Assembly: GCA_012269745.1 (NCBI GenBank)
Contig: JAAXJR010000009.1
Coordinates: 23,329 to 87,328, forward strand
Source: Flavobacteriales bacterium
Lineage (GTDB): Bacteria; Bacteroidota; Bacteroidia; Flavobacteriales; Schleiferiaceae
Reading direction: 5' to 3'
DNA length: 64,000 nucleotides
Shown here: positions 9,094-18,685 of the stretch, one piece after another
Position numbering within the stretch: the first letter of the stretch is position 1
How the letters are laid out: each line of letters opens with the position of its first letter
Notes under the pieces: generated by a model
Seen by the model: only the letters and a program-made list of their open reading frames with translations
What the model was told of the DNA's origin: nothing
Database searches by the model: none
Position numbers and translations under genes: made by a program

Positions 9094-10188
9094 ATGTTAG
9101 ACCTCAAACTTCAACCGCTGACAAAATCAATCCTTCAACTCTTGTTGTTGGCACTTTGTGGCTATGCCTTATTTCTCATTCAAGGAATTTTAGTTTACGG
9201 CATCATCGCATTGTATATAAGCGTTTTAGGGCGCCCTATTATTTCTGGGCTGGGAATGCTACCTAAAGTTGGACATAGGCTTAACCCTACTGTAAAAGCC
9301 GCCATTACTTTATTGACTTTAGGCACGATTGTTTTCGGTATTGCGACCTGGTTTTTCCCAGTTGTCATTCGTGAATTCAGTTTTATTGGCACTATTGAAT
9401 ACGATGCCTTATTGTTAAGCTTACAAGACGAATGGAGTCAATTGGACGTATTACTCACTTCTTTTGGGATCGATTCTCAAGCAGAATTGGCGCACATTAA
9501 CGAAACCCTCCAAGAATTTGCTTCTATTGAAGCCATATCTGGCGCTTTAGGTAGTGTCGTTGGAGGTATGGGCCAATTCATCGTTGGCTTATTCTCAATC
9601 ACATTCATTTCGTTTTTCCTGTTCAGGGAGCAAGATCTTGCACATCGATTTGTAGATTCAATTACACCCAAAAAATACCACGACAAGGTAGATATTATCA
9701 CACCTCAGATTAAAACTGTGGTTACGAGATACAGCTTTGGAATTCTCTTTCAGATCACCGCCATATTCGCTCTGCTAGCCATTGGAATGAGCCTCATCGG
9801 CGTTGAAGGTGCCGTAGTACTAGCTTTGTGTGCAGCCGTATTCAATCTTATCCCCTACGTCGGTCCAATCATTGGAGCAGCCTTGGGCATACTTCTTGGC
9901 ATGGGACAATTATATGCAAGTGGGATCGCTGATCCTTCTCTACAAATCAACCTATTGAATAGCTTATACATGTTAGCAGGATTGTTCTTGATTGTTCAGC
10001 TGTTGGACAATATAATTTTTCAACCCCTGATTTTCAGCAACAGTGTAGGTGCACATCCTTTGGAGATATTCTTGGTCATTTCAATAGCAGGAACACTACT
10101 GGGAATTGGAGGGATGATTGTTGCGGTTCCAGTATATAGTATCGGTAGAATCATTTACAATACGGCGATTAAGACTATCGATGGCTAA
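9094..10188 (+). CDS. AI-2E family transporter (PerM/TqsA-like membrane protein)
   Basis: 364 residues. Two N-terminal hydrophobic segments (about 15-50), a third near 70-92, a soluble middle stretch, and several membrane helices from about 150 to the end, the topology of the AI-2E/PerM exporter family. Conserved FNLIPYVGPIIGAALGI and VQLLDNIIFQPLIFSNSVGAHPLEIF motifs are clear. Substrates in the family range from autoinducer-2 to sodium ions; none can be assigned here. It overlaps the next gene by 8 bases (ATGGCTAA). Confidence 0.87.
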   Translation: MLDLKLQPLTKSILQLLLLALCGYALFLIQGILVYGIIALYISVLGRPIISGLGMLPKVGHRLNPTVKAAITLLTLGTIVFGIATWFFPVVIREFSFIGTIEYDALLLSLQDEWSQLDVLLTSFGIDSQAELAHINETLQEFASIEAISGALGSVVGGMGQFIVGLFSITFISFFLFREQDLAHRFVDSITPKKYHDKVDIITPQIKTVVTRYSFGILFQITAIFALLAIGMSLIGVEGAVVLALCAAVFNLIPYVGPIIGAALGILLGMGQLYASGIADPSLQINLLNSLYMLAGLFLIVQLLDNIIFQPLIFSNSVGAHPLEIFLVISIAGTLLGIGGMIVAVPVYSIGRIIYNTAIKTIDG

Positions 10189-11371
10189 TAGCTTACATCC
10201 ATCCAATCAAGTACAACCCAATCTTTTTGATGAAGACCTCTGGGATTGGATTGAAGACAATGAAACTTCATCGGTTTCTGAACTCAGACTTAAATACGGC
10301 ACTGAGGAGCCCTTTCATTCTGCTATAGCTCAGATTGAAGCTAAAAAGAAATACGCCTCAAAATTCAAATCGCTTTTCGAAAGTCGTTGGATCTTTCCCG
10401 CAGGACTTGCGCTTGAACAGAGTTCTTCTTTGGCTACTGCCTTTTACAAGGCCTCGCTTACCACTACCCCATACTCTGCCGATTTGTGCGCAGGAATGGG
10501 CATAGATAGTCGTGCTTTATCAAAGAGAGAAGAATGCGTGGGCCATTTGTGCTTTGAGCAAAATTTGGGGCTAGTAACATTACTTGAATACAACCTAAAA
10601 AAGGTATACGTTGCACCTACTCCATTTGAGCTTAAAACGCTTAAAAATTGGATTCTAGAGAACAACATCGAGCAAAGTGAACTAACCATATATCTCGATC
10701 CGGATCGGCGTGCCAACCAATCAAGGACCTTCGCCATTGAAGAGGGTTCACCAAATCTTATTGAAATTCAAAGCGACCTTTTAGGATTAGCAGCTAAAGT
10801 GGTGACTAAGCATAGTCCCATGATAGATATTCACGAATGCACGCGAAAACTTGAATATCTAGAAAGTATACACGTTGTTCAACATCAAGGTGAATGCAAG
10901 GAAATCTTAACAGTGCAAGTCCCAGGAAACAAGGAGAAACCTTATTTAACAGTAGTTCAAGCAACTTCTGGACAAAGTATTAACCACTCATATCCAAGCT
11001 CATTTGCGATCCCGCACGGCCCTTTGTCCAACTATATCATTCAACCCTCCGCAAGTTTGAATAAAAGTGAATTGCACGATTTACTCGCTAATCTGCACGA
11101 TTGGAAACGGTTGGGAGTAGGCAATATCTACACAAGTACAACGTTACCCGAAACAAGTCCTTTTTATAAGATCTTTAAGGTTAAGTCATCGTTTGATTCG
11201 CTCAAAAAAATAAAGCTCTCCGGGGAATACGCTATTGAAAGTATTGGCTCAAAAATCACTGCAAAGGAGCTACGAAAAAGGCTACGCCTGAAGGAAGGAA
11301 GGACTCAGAAACTATTCTATTTACAAAACGGTAGAACAAAACTAATTGTGGAAGGTCTTCTTATTGAATAG
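10181..11371 (+). CDS. Class I SAM-dependent methyltransferase with THUMP-like domain
   Basis: 396 residues from the ATG at 10181, which overlaps the previous stop; an upstream in-frame ATG at 10118 lies inside the transporter and is less likely. The Rossmann core has ADLCAGMGIDSRALSK (motif I) and TIYLDPDRRANQSR, the DPDRR signature of this RNA methyltransferase-like family. The C-terminal 100 residues (HGPLSNYIIQPSASLNKSEL to LRLKEGRTQKLF) fit the THUMP-like domain annotated in Bacteroidota homologues. The substrate is probably RNA, by family, but is not known. Confidence 0.82.
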   Translation: MANSLHPSNQVQPNLFDEDLWDWIEDNETSSVSELRLKYGTEEPFHSAIAQIEAKKKYASKFKSLFESRWIFPAGLALEQSSSLATAFYKASLTTTPYSADLCAGMGIDSRALSKREECVGHLCFEQNLGLVTLLEYNLKKVYVAPTPFELKTLKNWILENNIEQSELTIYLDPDRRANQSRTFAIEEGSPNLIEIQSDLLGLAAKVVTKHSPMIDIHECTRKLEYLESIHVVQHQGECKEILTVQVPGNKEKPYLTVVQATSGQSINHSYPSSFAIPHGPLSNYIIQPSASLNKSELHDLLANLHDWKRLGVGNIYTSTTLPETSPFYKIFKVKSSFDSLKKIKLSGEYAIESIGSKITAKELRKRLRLKEGRTQKLFYLQNGRTKLIVEGLLIE

Positions 11372-11394
11372 GCACACTTTTTGGTTAATTTAGA

Positions 11395-14300
11395 ATGATG
11401 AGAAAAACCTTCGTGACTTTTTTAATGGCTTTGATTTTCACTCCCAGCCTATGGAGTCAAGAAGCTCTATTCATTCCGAACGAAGGTCAATGGGAAGGGT
11501 CCTTCTCTCATAAAATGCCACTGAAATATGGGGCCTTATTTTTCCAAGATAACAGCATCCAGTTTGTTCTGAAGGACGCCGCTCAAATTGAAGATTTACA
11601 CGGTCACGATATCCATGAGGCAGGTCTCTCGCATCATGATGAGGATTTGCGATTTCATGTTTTAAATATGGAATTCATAGGGGCCAAAGAGGACGAAGGA
11701 ATTGGCTACCAAAGGACAGAATTCAAACACAACTACTTCATAGGAAACGATGAATCCAAGTGGCGCTCGGGTGTTGAACCCGCGAAAGCACTGAAATACA
11801 ATGGCCTCTACGACAACGCCTATTTAGATTTCTACACGAAAGAAGGGCAGTTAAAATATGACTGGCATATTGGTGAGCCTTCAGCACTACAAAACATTTC
11901 GTGGCGCTATAACGGCGCCTCCTCGGTGGAAATCCACCCTGAAGGTCACCTTATCGTCAATACATCCGTCGGGCACTTTTACGAGAGCAATCCCATCTCA
12001 TGGGGTTGGAAAGACGGAGAACGAATAGATTTTGGCTCATGGTACGAGATTAATCAGGGCATTATAGCTTTTGGAGTAGAGGCCATTGCTTACACATTAG
12101 ACAGCTTGGTAATTGATCCTCAGTTAGTCTTTACTTCTTTCAGTGGATCATTGACAGATAACTGGGGCTTTACTGCTACCTATGACGAACAAGGCAGGTT
12201 GTATGGGGGTGGTGTGGCATTCGCTACAGGCTATGTTAGTACAGTGGGCGCTTATCAAACAGGATTCAACGGTTCCTCTGGACCCTTTCAAGCCTTTCTC
12301 CCAGATGTCACGGTCAGCGTCTTTGACCCGAATGGCACAACATTACTCTATGCAACCTATTTGGGAGGAACGAAAAGCGATCACCCCCACTCTATGGTCG
12401 TCAATTCTAATGGCGAACTTATTGTAATGGGAACCACTGGCTCAACGAATTTCCCTACACAAAATGCCATTCAATCTTCCAATGCTGGAGGCTCTACAGT
12501 CAATGTTAATGGCTATGATTTCGAAGATTCTGACATTTTCGTCACGCGCTTTAATGCCGCCGGCTCTGCTCTGTTGAGCTCAACTTACATTGGAGGTACT
12601 GGTAATGATGGTATCAACATGAACATCAATAAGAATTATGGCGATGCCTCCCGAGGTGAAGTTGTTTTGGACGACAACGACAATATTTACGTCACCGCTT
12701 CCACTACGAGCTCAAATTTCCCTTCTACCAACTGTTCTTCGTGTACCCTAGCTGGTGGACAGGATGCCGTTGTATTCAAATTAAACAACACTGGAACTGC
12801 GCTTCAATGGAGTAATTTTTACGGTAGTACAAGTGACGATGCGGGCTACAGCGTGAAGGTTCGCGGCTCCAATGTATACATCTGTGGTGGTACCGAAGGG
12901 GGAAATCTCCCATCTACTACAGGAGCCTACAAGACTTCGAAGCTGGGAACCTTAGAGGATGGATTTGTAGCACGCTTTAATGCATTAACCGGAGCACTTC
13001 TTCGCAGCACTTATGTGGGTACTTCAGACTACGACCAAACGTTCTTGTTAGACGTAGATAAACTGGGTAATGTCTTTGTTTTCGGCCAAACTTTTGGCAA
13101 CTATCCAATCACTGCTGGGGCCTGGGGAACGCCTCAATACCGCAAACAATTTATCCATAAAATAAGTGCAGACCTCAGCGCCAGTATGGCCTCTACGGCC
13201 TTTGGATCGCCACAAGGCACGTTGAACCTTGTGCCCACTGCTTTTAATGTTGACGACTGTTTGAATATTCTTTTATCTGGTTGGGGCGGTGTGACAAATT
13301 CTGGTTTTGTCCCTACCTCAGTTGATCAACTTCCGGTGAGCAGCGATGCCTTGCAAACAGCAACTAATGGCTCCGATTTTTACTTCATGGTTCTAGGTAA
13401 AAACTTTACTTCCTTCGATTACGGCTCTTACTTTGGTGGTGCTGTGAGCGCAGAACACGTGGATGGAGGAACCTCACGCTTCGACGATCGCGGACGCATT
13501 TACCAAGCTGTATGTGCAGGTTGTGGCGGTAATGACGACCTACCTACAACACCGGGTGCTTTTTCCGTGGATAACAATAGTAGTAATTGTAATCTTGGAG
13601 TCATCAAACTTGACTTTGAAACCGGTATCGAAGCCATTGCCGAAGTAGATTTTGATTACCTCATCGATACGAGCTGTTACGAGCTTACCTTAAGACTTTC
13701 TAATAACAGCGTGAACTCAAACGCCTACTTCTGGGATTTCGATCAAGGAGACACTTCCAACCAAAAAGAGCCTATTGTCACGTTTCCAAACTTAGGCACC
13801 TATGAAGTGATGTTGGTCGCGATTGATACCGTTTGCGACAGCTACGACACCACTTACATTACCATTGAACACGACACTGCTAATTTCCCTACTGCTGATT
13901 GGACTCCCAATTATGTAAGTTGTGATCTTTTCAGAGAAGTTGAGTTTGTCGAAAGCCTAGGTGATGCAGATTACTATGAATTCAACTTTGGTGATGGAAA
14001 TAGCATAGTCACCACAAGTCAAAACGTGCAGCACACCTACCCTTCTACCGGAACATTCATTACTACTATTACTGCACGCGATTCCTTCTGCGATATCAGC
14101 TCCCAGACCGTGCACGTTATCGAATTTGATAATGATGCAAACGTCCCTACAGTCAGCGTATTTACGGACAGTTGTCGCTACGGAGGTGTCGATGTAGTCT
14201 ATACAAACGTAGATAGTACGATGATCTTCGAATGGGATTTTAGCGGAAATGCAGATACGGGTATGATCCCAACGTTCAGGTATCCAGAATCGGGCTTGGA

Positions 14301-14646
14301 AAATGTCACCTTAACTATTACCGATACTATTTGTAATCGGGACTACGACTTTGACTTCTTAGCGGATATTGTTAGGATTGACGGTCGTGTTTTCATTCCT
14401 ACGGCCTTCACGCCAAACGGAGACAATAACAACGAAGAGTTTAAAATTTTCGGCAACAGCTGTTTAGAAAACCCCACCTTCATCATTTACGATAGCTGGG
14501 GCAACGAAGTTTTTAGAAGTGAAGATCCATTTAAAGTCTTTTGGGACGGTACTTTTGAAGGTAAACAAGTACCCCAAGACGTATATACCTACAGGTTTAC
14601 AGGAGGTGATGAAGTTCGTATGGGAACCATCACTATCATTCGTTAA
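11395..14646 (+). CDS. T9SS-secreted gliding-motility-type protein with SBBP propeller repeats and PKD domains
   Basis: 1083 residues. Signal peptide ending in LWSQ, then an N-terminal domain (LFIPNEGQWEGSFSHKMPLK) like that preceding SBBP beta-propellers. Several SBBP repeats follow (YATYLGGTKSDHPHSMVV, STYIGGTGNDG, STYVGTSDYDQTFLLDVD), a cysteine-rich turn (CAGCGG), then PKD-like repeats (YFWDFDQGD, YEFNFGDGN). The C-terminus from IPTAFTPNGDNNNEEFKIFG through WDGTFEGKQVPQDVYTYRF is the type B gliding-motility-associated sorting domain. Anchored on or released from the cell surface; ligand unknown. Its stop codon abuts the stop of the convergent cysteine desulfurase. Confidence 0.88.
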   Translation: MMRKTFVTFLMALIFTPSLWSQEALFIPNEGQWEGSFSHKMPLKYGALFFQDNSIQFVLKDAAQIEDLHGHDIHEAGLSHHDEDLRFHVLNMEFIGAKEDEGIGYQRTEFKHNYFIGNDESKWRSGVEPAKALKYNGLYDNAYLDFYTKEGQLKYDWHIGEPSALQNISWRYNGASSVEIHPEGHLIVNTSVGHFYESNPISWGWKDGERIDFGSWYEINQGIIAFGVEAIAYTLDSLVIDPQLVFTSFSGSLTDNWGFTATYDEQGRLYGGGVAFATGYVSTVGAYQTGFNGSSGPFQAFLPDVTVSVFDPNGTTLLYATYLGGTKSDHPHSMVVNSNGELIVMGTTGSTNFPTQNAIQSSNAGGSTVNVNGYDFEDSDIFVTRFNAAGSALLSSTYIGGTGNDGINMNINKNYGDASRGEVVLDDNDNIYVTASTTSSNFPSTNCSSCTLAGGQDAVVFKLNNTGTALQWSNFYGSTSDDAGYSVKVRGSNVYICGGTEGGNLPSTTGAYKTSKLGTLEDGFVARFNALTGALLRSTYVGTSDYDQTFLLDVDKLGNVFVFGQTFGNYPITAGAWGTPQYRKQFIHKISADLSASMASTAFGSPQGTLNLVPTAFNVDDCLNILLSGWGGVTNSGFVPTSVDQLPVSSDALQTATNGSDFYFMVLGKNFTSFDYGSYFGGAVSAEHVDGGTSRFDDRGRIYQAVCAGCGGNDDLPTTPGAFSVDNNSSNCNLGVIKLDFETGIEAIAEVDFDYLIDTSCYELTLRLSNNSVNSNAYFWDFDQGDTSNQKEPIVTFPNLGTYEVMLVAIDTVCDSYDTTYITIEHDTANFPTADWTPNYVSCDLFREVEFVESLGDADYYEFNFGDGNSIVTTSQNVQHTYPSTGTFITTITARDSFCDISSQTVHVIEFDNDANVPTVSVFTDSCRYGGVDVVYTNVDSTMIFEWDFSGNADTGMIPTFRYPESGLENVTLTITDTICNRDYDFDFLADIVRIDGRVFIPTAFTPNGDNNNEEFKIFGNSCLENPTFIIYDSWGNEVFRSEDPFKVFWDGTFEGKQVPQDVYTYRFTGGDEVRMGTITIIR

Positions 14647-15792
14647 TTAAGCTTCCTGCTGTACTGCGTAGATTTCGCGCACCGCATTCAAAAATCCCTC
14701 AGCACATTCCTTGGTGTTGAATTTGCTAAACGATACGCGAACGGGCTGATAATCGGCAGTCCAAGGACCTAAAGCGCGAATGACATGGGATCCTTGATTA
14801 GAACCTGATGTACAAGCTGAGCCACCGCTAACATTAATCCCTTTCATGTCCAAGGTAAAGGTCAGCATATCATTAGCAGTCTTTGGGAATGCAATAGACA
14901 AAACTGTGTATAGACTCTTATCCAATTCTGCACTGCGGCCAAAAAACTTCACCCCTGGTACAATCGACTTGATCTCATCAATAATGTATTGCTTCAAGGA
15001 TTCGACCTTTTTCTGGTCTTCGGCCATTTCAGAGGTAGCCACTTCAAACGCTTTACCCAATGCGCATATCCCTATGGTATTCTCCGTACCTGCACGCATG
15101 TTGCGCTCTTGTGCACCACCTTGGATCAGCGGTTTAATCTTGAGTCCTGAGCGCACGAATGCAAATCCCACCCCTTTTGGTCCGTGAATTTTATGAGCCG
15201 AGCACGTCAAGAAATCGTAAGGTGTCTCGCTCACACTGATGTGTAAATGACCCATTGCTTGAACGGTATCCGAATGGAACAGTGCATCGTATTTCTTAGA
15301 AAGTGCACCAATCTCATTTACAGGATATAGATTACCAATCTCGTTATTGGCAAACATGAGAGAAACCAAAGTCTTAGGACCTTCTTTTAAAAGCGCTTCA
15401 AGCTCTGTAAGATCAATATCGCCATGTTCGTTCACACTGAGATATGCGACATCCACTTCCCCTCGCTCAACCATGAACTCAACGGGATGTCCAACAGCAT
15501 GATGCTCGATGGCTGTGGTAATAATGCGCTTCACACCGAGATCTCGAACACTGCAGAAAAGAGCCATATTGTCTGCCTCTGTACCACCTGATGTGAAGAA
15601 AATCTCACTAGGTTGAGCGCCAATTATTTTGGCTATTCTCTTACGTACAACCTCTACTTCTACCTTAGCTCCACGGCCACTTACGTGAGTTGACGATGGG
15701 TTACCAAAGTTTTCCATCATACGAATCATCTCCTCTTTAACACGTGGCTCAAGCGGAGTAGTTGCAGCATTGTCTAAGAAAATTACGCCCAT
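14647..15792 (-). CDS. Cysteine desulfurase, NifS/IscS family
   Basis: 381 residues, PLP-dependent, removes sulfur from cysteine for Fe-S clusters or thio-modified tRNA. Motifs: IFLDNAATTPL at the N-terminus, SSTHVSGR, TSGGTEADNMAL, IEHHAV (His near 97), the PLP lysine in SAHKIHGPKG (K201) and the catalytic cysteine in GGSACTSGS (C327). The long flexible active-site loop and order of motifs fit the IscS/NifS group rather than SufS. No iscU or other ISC gene is adjacent. It has its own promoter box. Confidence 0.9.
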   Translation of the reverse strand: MGVIFLDNAATTPLEPRVKEEMIRMMENFGNPSSTHVSGRGAKVEVEVVRKRIAKIIGAQPSEIFFTSGGTEADNMALFCSVRDLGVKRIITTAIEHHAVGHPVEFMVERGEVDVAYLSVNEHGDIDLTELEALLKEGPKTLVSLMFANNEIGNLYPVNEIGALSKKYDALFHSDTVQAMGHLHISVSETPYDFLTCSAHKIHGPKGVGFAFVRSGLKIKPLIQGGAQERNMRAGTENTIGICALGKAFEVATSEMAEDQKKVESLKQYIIDEIKSIVPGVKFFGRSAELDKSLYTVLSIAFPKTANDMLTFTLDMKGINVSGGSACTSGSNQGSHVIRALGPWTADYQPVRVSFSKFNTKECAEGFLNAVREIYAVQQEA

Positions 15793-15818
15793 GGTTCTCT
15801 GTAAGTTAGTGTTCTGCT

Positions 15819-15826
15819 CAAAGATA
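15819..15826 (-). promoter_or_regulatory. Probable promoter of the cysteine desulfurase gene (-7 element)
   Basis: Minus strand TATCTTTG, perfect match to TAnnTTTG, 27 bases before the ATG in the 56-base gap after glmM. No good -33 TTG seen. Confidence 0.5.
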
Positions 15827-15848
15827 GGTCGAAACCCGAAATTTTGCG

Positions 15849-17228
15849 CTATTTAGCCAAGGCACCTAGCTCGTCGATAAATCTCTTACCAAGATCCAAG
15901 GCTTCATCCGTGCTCGGAGCCTCCGTGTAGATGCGAATTATTGGCTCTGTGTTGGATTTACGCATGTGTACCCAACGGTCCGACCATGTGATTTTCACAC
16001 CATCTATGGTGCTTAGTTCTTCGTTTTGATAATTGGCTGCGATCGCCTGTAAAATTGCATCAACATCCAGATCTGGGGTCAATTCAATTTTCTGCTTACC
16101 CATATAATATTGCGGGTAGCCAGCTTTTAATTCGCTTAGTGTTTTGCCCGACTTCGCCAGATGAGTCAATGCCAAAGCAATCCCCACAAGTGCATCGCGT
16201 CCATAGTGCAGTTCAGGGAGGATAATTCCACCGTTGCCTTCACCGCCTAAAATGCTACGAGTAGCCTTCATTTCATTCACCACATTCACCTCTCCGACTG
16301 CTGAGGCAGAATAGGTCGATCCTTTACTTTCTGCTAAATCGCGCAGTGCTTTAGAAGAACTCAAATTGCTCACCACATTGCTCTTTGTATGGTCTAAGAG
16401 GTAATCAGCAACCAACACAAGGGTATATTCCTCGCCAAACATCTTGCCTTTTTCATCCACAAACGCAAGGCGGTCGACATCCGGATCAACCACAATACCC
16501 ATGTCGTAATTGCCCGAAGCGCACTCTTGTATAATCTCTGTCAGATGTTTCTCAAGGGGCTCTGGATTGTGGGGGAATTGGCCCGTAGGCTCAGGATATA
16601 GGTTATTGTAAGTAACACCCATTTTGTCCAAGAGCATAGGAATGGCTACCGAACCAGAACTGTGCACAGCATCAATAACCACATTGAAATTTTTCGAAGC
16701 AACCAATGCTGCATCTACCGAATCTAAAGCGAGAATTTGATCGATATGCCATGATATCCCATCATGGTCCTCGGTTACTTTACCTAAATCATCAACCTCA
16801 GCAAAGGCAATTTCTCCACCTTCAGCCAAGGCCAAGATTTCGGCACCATCGTCGCCGCTTACAAATTCACCTTTTTCATTGAGGAGCTTTAGTGCATTCC
16901 ATTGCTTCGGGTTGTGTGAAGCAGTGAGGATAATTCCTCCTTGCGCATGGTATCTCGGCACGAGCATCTCAACCGTAGGTGTAGTACTCAATCCCGTGTT
17001 GATCACATTAATGCCCAATCCTTGCAAGGTGCTAACCACTAGGTTTTCGATCATCTGACCTGATGGTCTTGCATCGCGACCTATGACTACCGTACAATCT
17101 CCGGGCTGTTTCTTCAGCCAGGCGCCATAGCCCGCCGCAAATTTCACCGCGTCCATTGGGGTTAGATTTTCACCTGCTCCACCTCCAATTGTTCCTCGAA
17201 TTCCTGAAATGCTCTTGATTAAAGTCAT
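15849..17228 (-). CDS. glmM: Phosphoglucosamine mutase (phosphohexomutase family)
   Basis: 459 residues. Converts glucosamine-6-phosphate to the 1-phosphate on the way to UDP-GlcNAc for peptidoglycan and LPS. The phosphoserine loop is TASHNPKQWNALK (S104), the metal loop is DPDVDR (248-253), a GEGNGG sugar-binding loop follows, and RKSNTEPIIRIYTEA near the C-terminus binds phosphate. The frame is open to 17288, but family alignment (MTLIKSISGIRGTIG) and a promoter box at 17247 show that the ATG at 17226-17228 is the start. A phosphomannomutase activity cannot be excluded by motif alone. Confidence 0.88.
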   Translation of the reverse strand: MTLIKSISGIRGTIGGGAGENLTPMDAVKFAAGYGAWLKKQPGDCTVVIGRDARPSGQMIENLVVSTLQGLGINVINTGLSTTPTVEMLVPRYHAQGGIILTASHNPKQWNALKLLNEKGEFVSGDDGAEILALAEGGEIAFAEVDDLGKVTEDHDGISWHIDQILALDSVDAALVASKNFNVVIDAVHSSGSVAIPMLLDKMGVTYNNLYPEPTGQFPHNPEPLEKHLTEIIQECASGNYDMGIVVDPDVDRLAFVDEKGKMFGEEYTLVLVADYLLDHTKSNVVSNLSSSKALRDLAESKGSTYSASAVGEVNVVNEMKATRSILGGEGNGGIILPELHYGRDALVGIALALTHLAKSGKTLSELKAGYPQYYMGKQKIELTPDLDVDAILQAIAANYQNEELSTIDGVKITWSDRWVHMRKSNTEPIIRIYTEAPSTDEALDLGKRFIDELGALAK

Positions 17229-17246
17229 GGTTATTTTGGTTTTGAG

Positions 17247-17277
17247 CGAAGATAGCAGGCCTTTTCGTGGACGACAA
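17247..17277 (-). promoter_or_regulatory. Probable glmM promoter
   Basis: Minus strand TTG (17275-17277), a 20-base spacer, then TATCTTCG (17247-17254), one mismatch to TAnnTTTG. The predicted transcript starts just upstream of the glmM ATG at 17228 and excludes the longer open frame. Confidence 0.5.
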
Positions 17278-17383
17278 CATAGTGGCACCGATTTTGACCT
17301 ATGTTAATAACAGTGTTCATATGTGCGACGAATAAATTTTTGCTTCCGGGAATTGGACACAAAATGCCATTAACTTCACAATA

Positions 17384-18685
17384 ATGAGATTTGAGGACCG
17401 CGAGGTACATAGCTTAGTTCAATCCTACGAGCGCGCGATGGAAAACGATCGCCAGCCCTACTATGATGTAGAGGATTTAGAAACTATCGTGAACTACTAT
17501 TACGATACGGGTTCTTTTGAGCAAATGGCTCAAGCCATCAAATTCTCTATCCTTTTGCACCCGCACTCTTTGGTCTTCAAAATCAAAGAAATCCAACTGG
17601 ACTTAGCCATTAAAGATTTCACTAAAGCACAAGCCAAACTTCAGCAGATGGAGGGATTAAGCGACCATCATGTGGAACTCTTGATTGCCCGTGCTACCCT
17701 ATTCATGCACGAGGGTAAAACGGGGAAGGCGCTAGAGTTGTTAGATAGTGCGCTAAAACGTGCTGAGGATCAAGAGGAGATCTTACAACAAATTATCGAT
17801 GCACATCTAGCACAAGGATCCTATGCATATGCAGCAGAGGCCATCTTGAAACTATGTGAATTGGACGAGGTTTTGGACGATGGCACCATTTATCAATTAG
17901 CGCTCTGTTTTGATTTTATGCATCAATATGACAGGGCTATTGAGGTATTCGACAAATTCATTGAGCGCGAACCATATAATGCGCTGCTTTGGTATCAGAA
18001 AGCAGCATTTTCTCTACGTCTCAATAAGGAAAATGAGGCCTTGGAATATTTCGATTGGGCCATTACTGCAGACGATAGTTTCCATGCAGCTCATTTTGAA
18101 ATTGGGCGAATTCACGAGCGAAACGATCGACTAATCGAAGCAATGAATGCGTACCGTCAGAGCATTAGCGAAGAGGTTCCTTCTGGATACATCTACTTCC
18201 GCATTGGTATGATAGAGCAAGAGCTGGGCTCTCTCAACGCTGCGTTACGAGCTTTCAATGCAGCCGTCGAACAAGAGCCTGATCTGGAAGATGTCTATTT
18301 AGAAAGAGCGAATGTCCTTTGTGAGTTGGACCGTCACAAAGAGGCGATTACTGACTACAAGAAGGTCTGGATTACCGGAAATTATGGTGCTGAAGATGTC
18401 ATTGATTACGTTGAAGCTTTGGTAGAACTAGATTTATTGGACGATGCCATTCAAATCCTCTATCAAGGTGTCGGCCAGTTTGACGATAACCCACAATTGC
18501 GTCTCATACTTGCCGGCTATCTCTTTGCCACCGCTTCTTACGAGGAGGCACGCGTCATTATGAACGAGTGCTTGGACTTAGAGCCTACTTCAATTGAACT
18601 ATTCCACCAATACTTCCCAGCTTTTGGGAAAATACCTGAGATTACAGGTATTTTAGCCGAAATTCAATCGGCACACGATGCTTAA
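17384..18685 (+). CDS. Tetratricopeptide repeat (TPR) protein
   Basis: 433 residues with no signal peptide or membrane helix, so cytoplasmic. The sequence is a run of helical hairpins with TPR spacing, for example YQLALCFDFMHQYDRAIEVF, LWYQKAAFSLRLNKENEALE, AHFEIGRIHERNDRLIEAMN and YIYFRIGMIEQELGSLNAAL, roughly ten units from residue 60 to 420. TPR arrays bind protein partners; none can be named. It is the first gene of a tight operon (TPR, DUF368, aroE, DUF349, uvrB) and overlaps the next gene by 8 bases. Confidence 0.85.
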   Translation: MRFEDREVHSLVQSYERAMENDRQPYYDVEDLETIVNYYYDTGSFEQMAQAIKFSILLHPHSLVFKIKEIQLDLAIKDFTKAQAKLQQMEGLSDHHVELLIARATLFMHEGKTGKALELLDSALKRAEDQEEILQQIIDAHLAQGSYAYAAEAILKLCELDEVLDDGTIYQLALCFDFMHQYDRAIEVFDKFIEREPYNALLWYQKAAFSLRLNKENEALEYFDWAITADDSFHAAHFEIGRIHERNDRLIEAMNAYRQSISEEVPSGYIYFRIGMIEQELGSLNAALRAFNAAVEQEPDLEDVYLERANVLCELDRHKEAITDYKKVWITGNYGAEDVIDYVEALVELDLLDDAIQILYQGVGQFDDNPQLRLILAGYLFATASYEEARVIMNECLDLEPTSIELFHQYFPAFGKIPEITGILAEIQSAHDA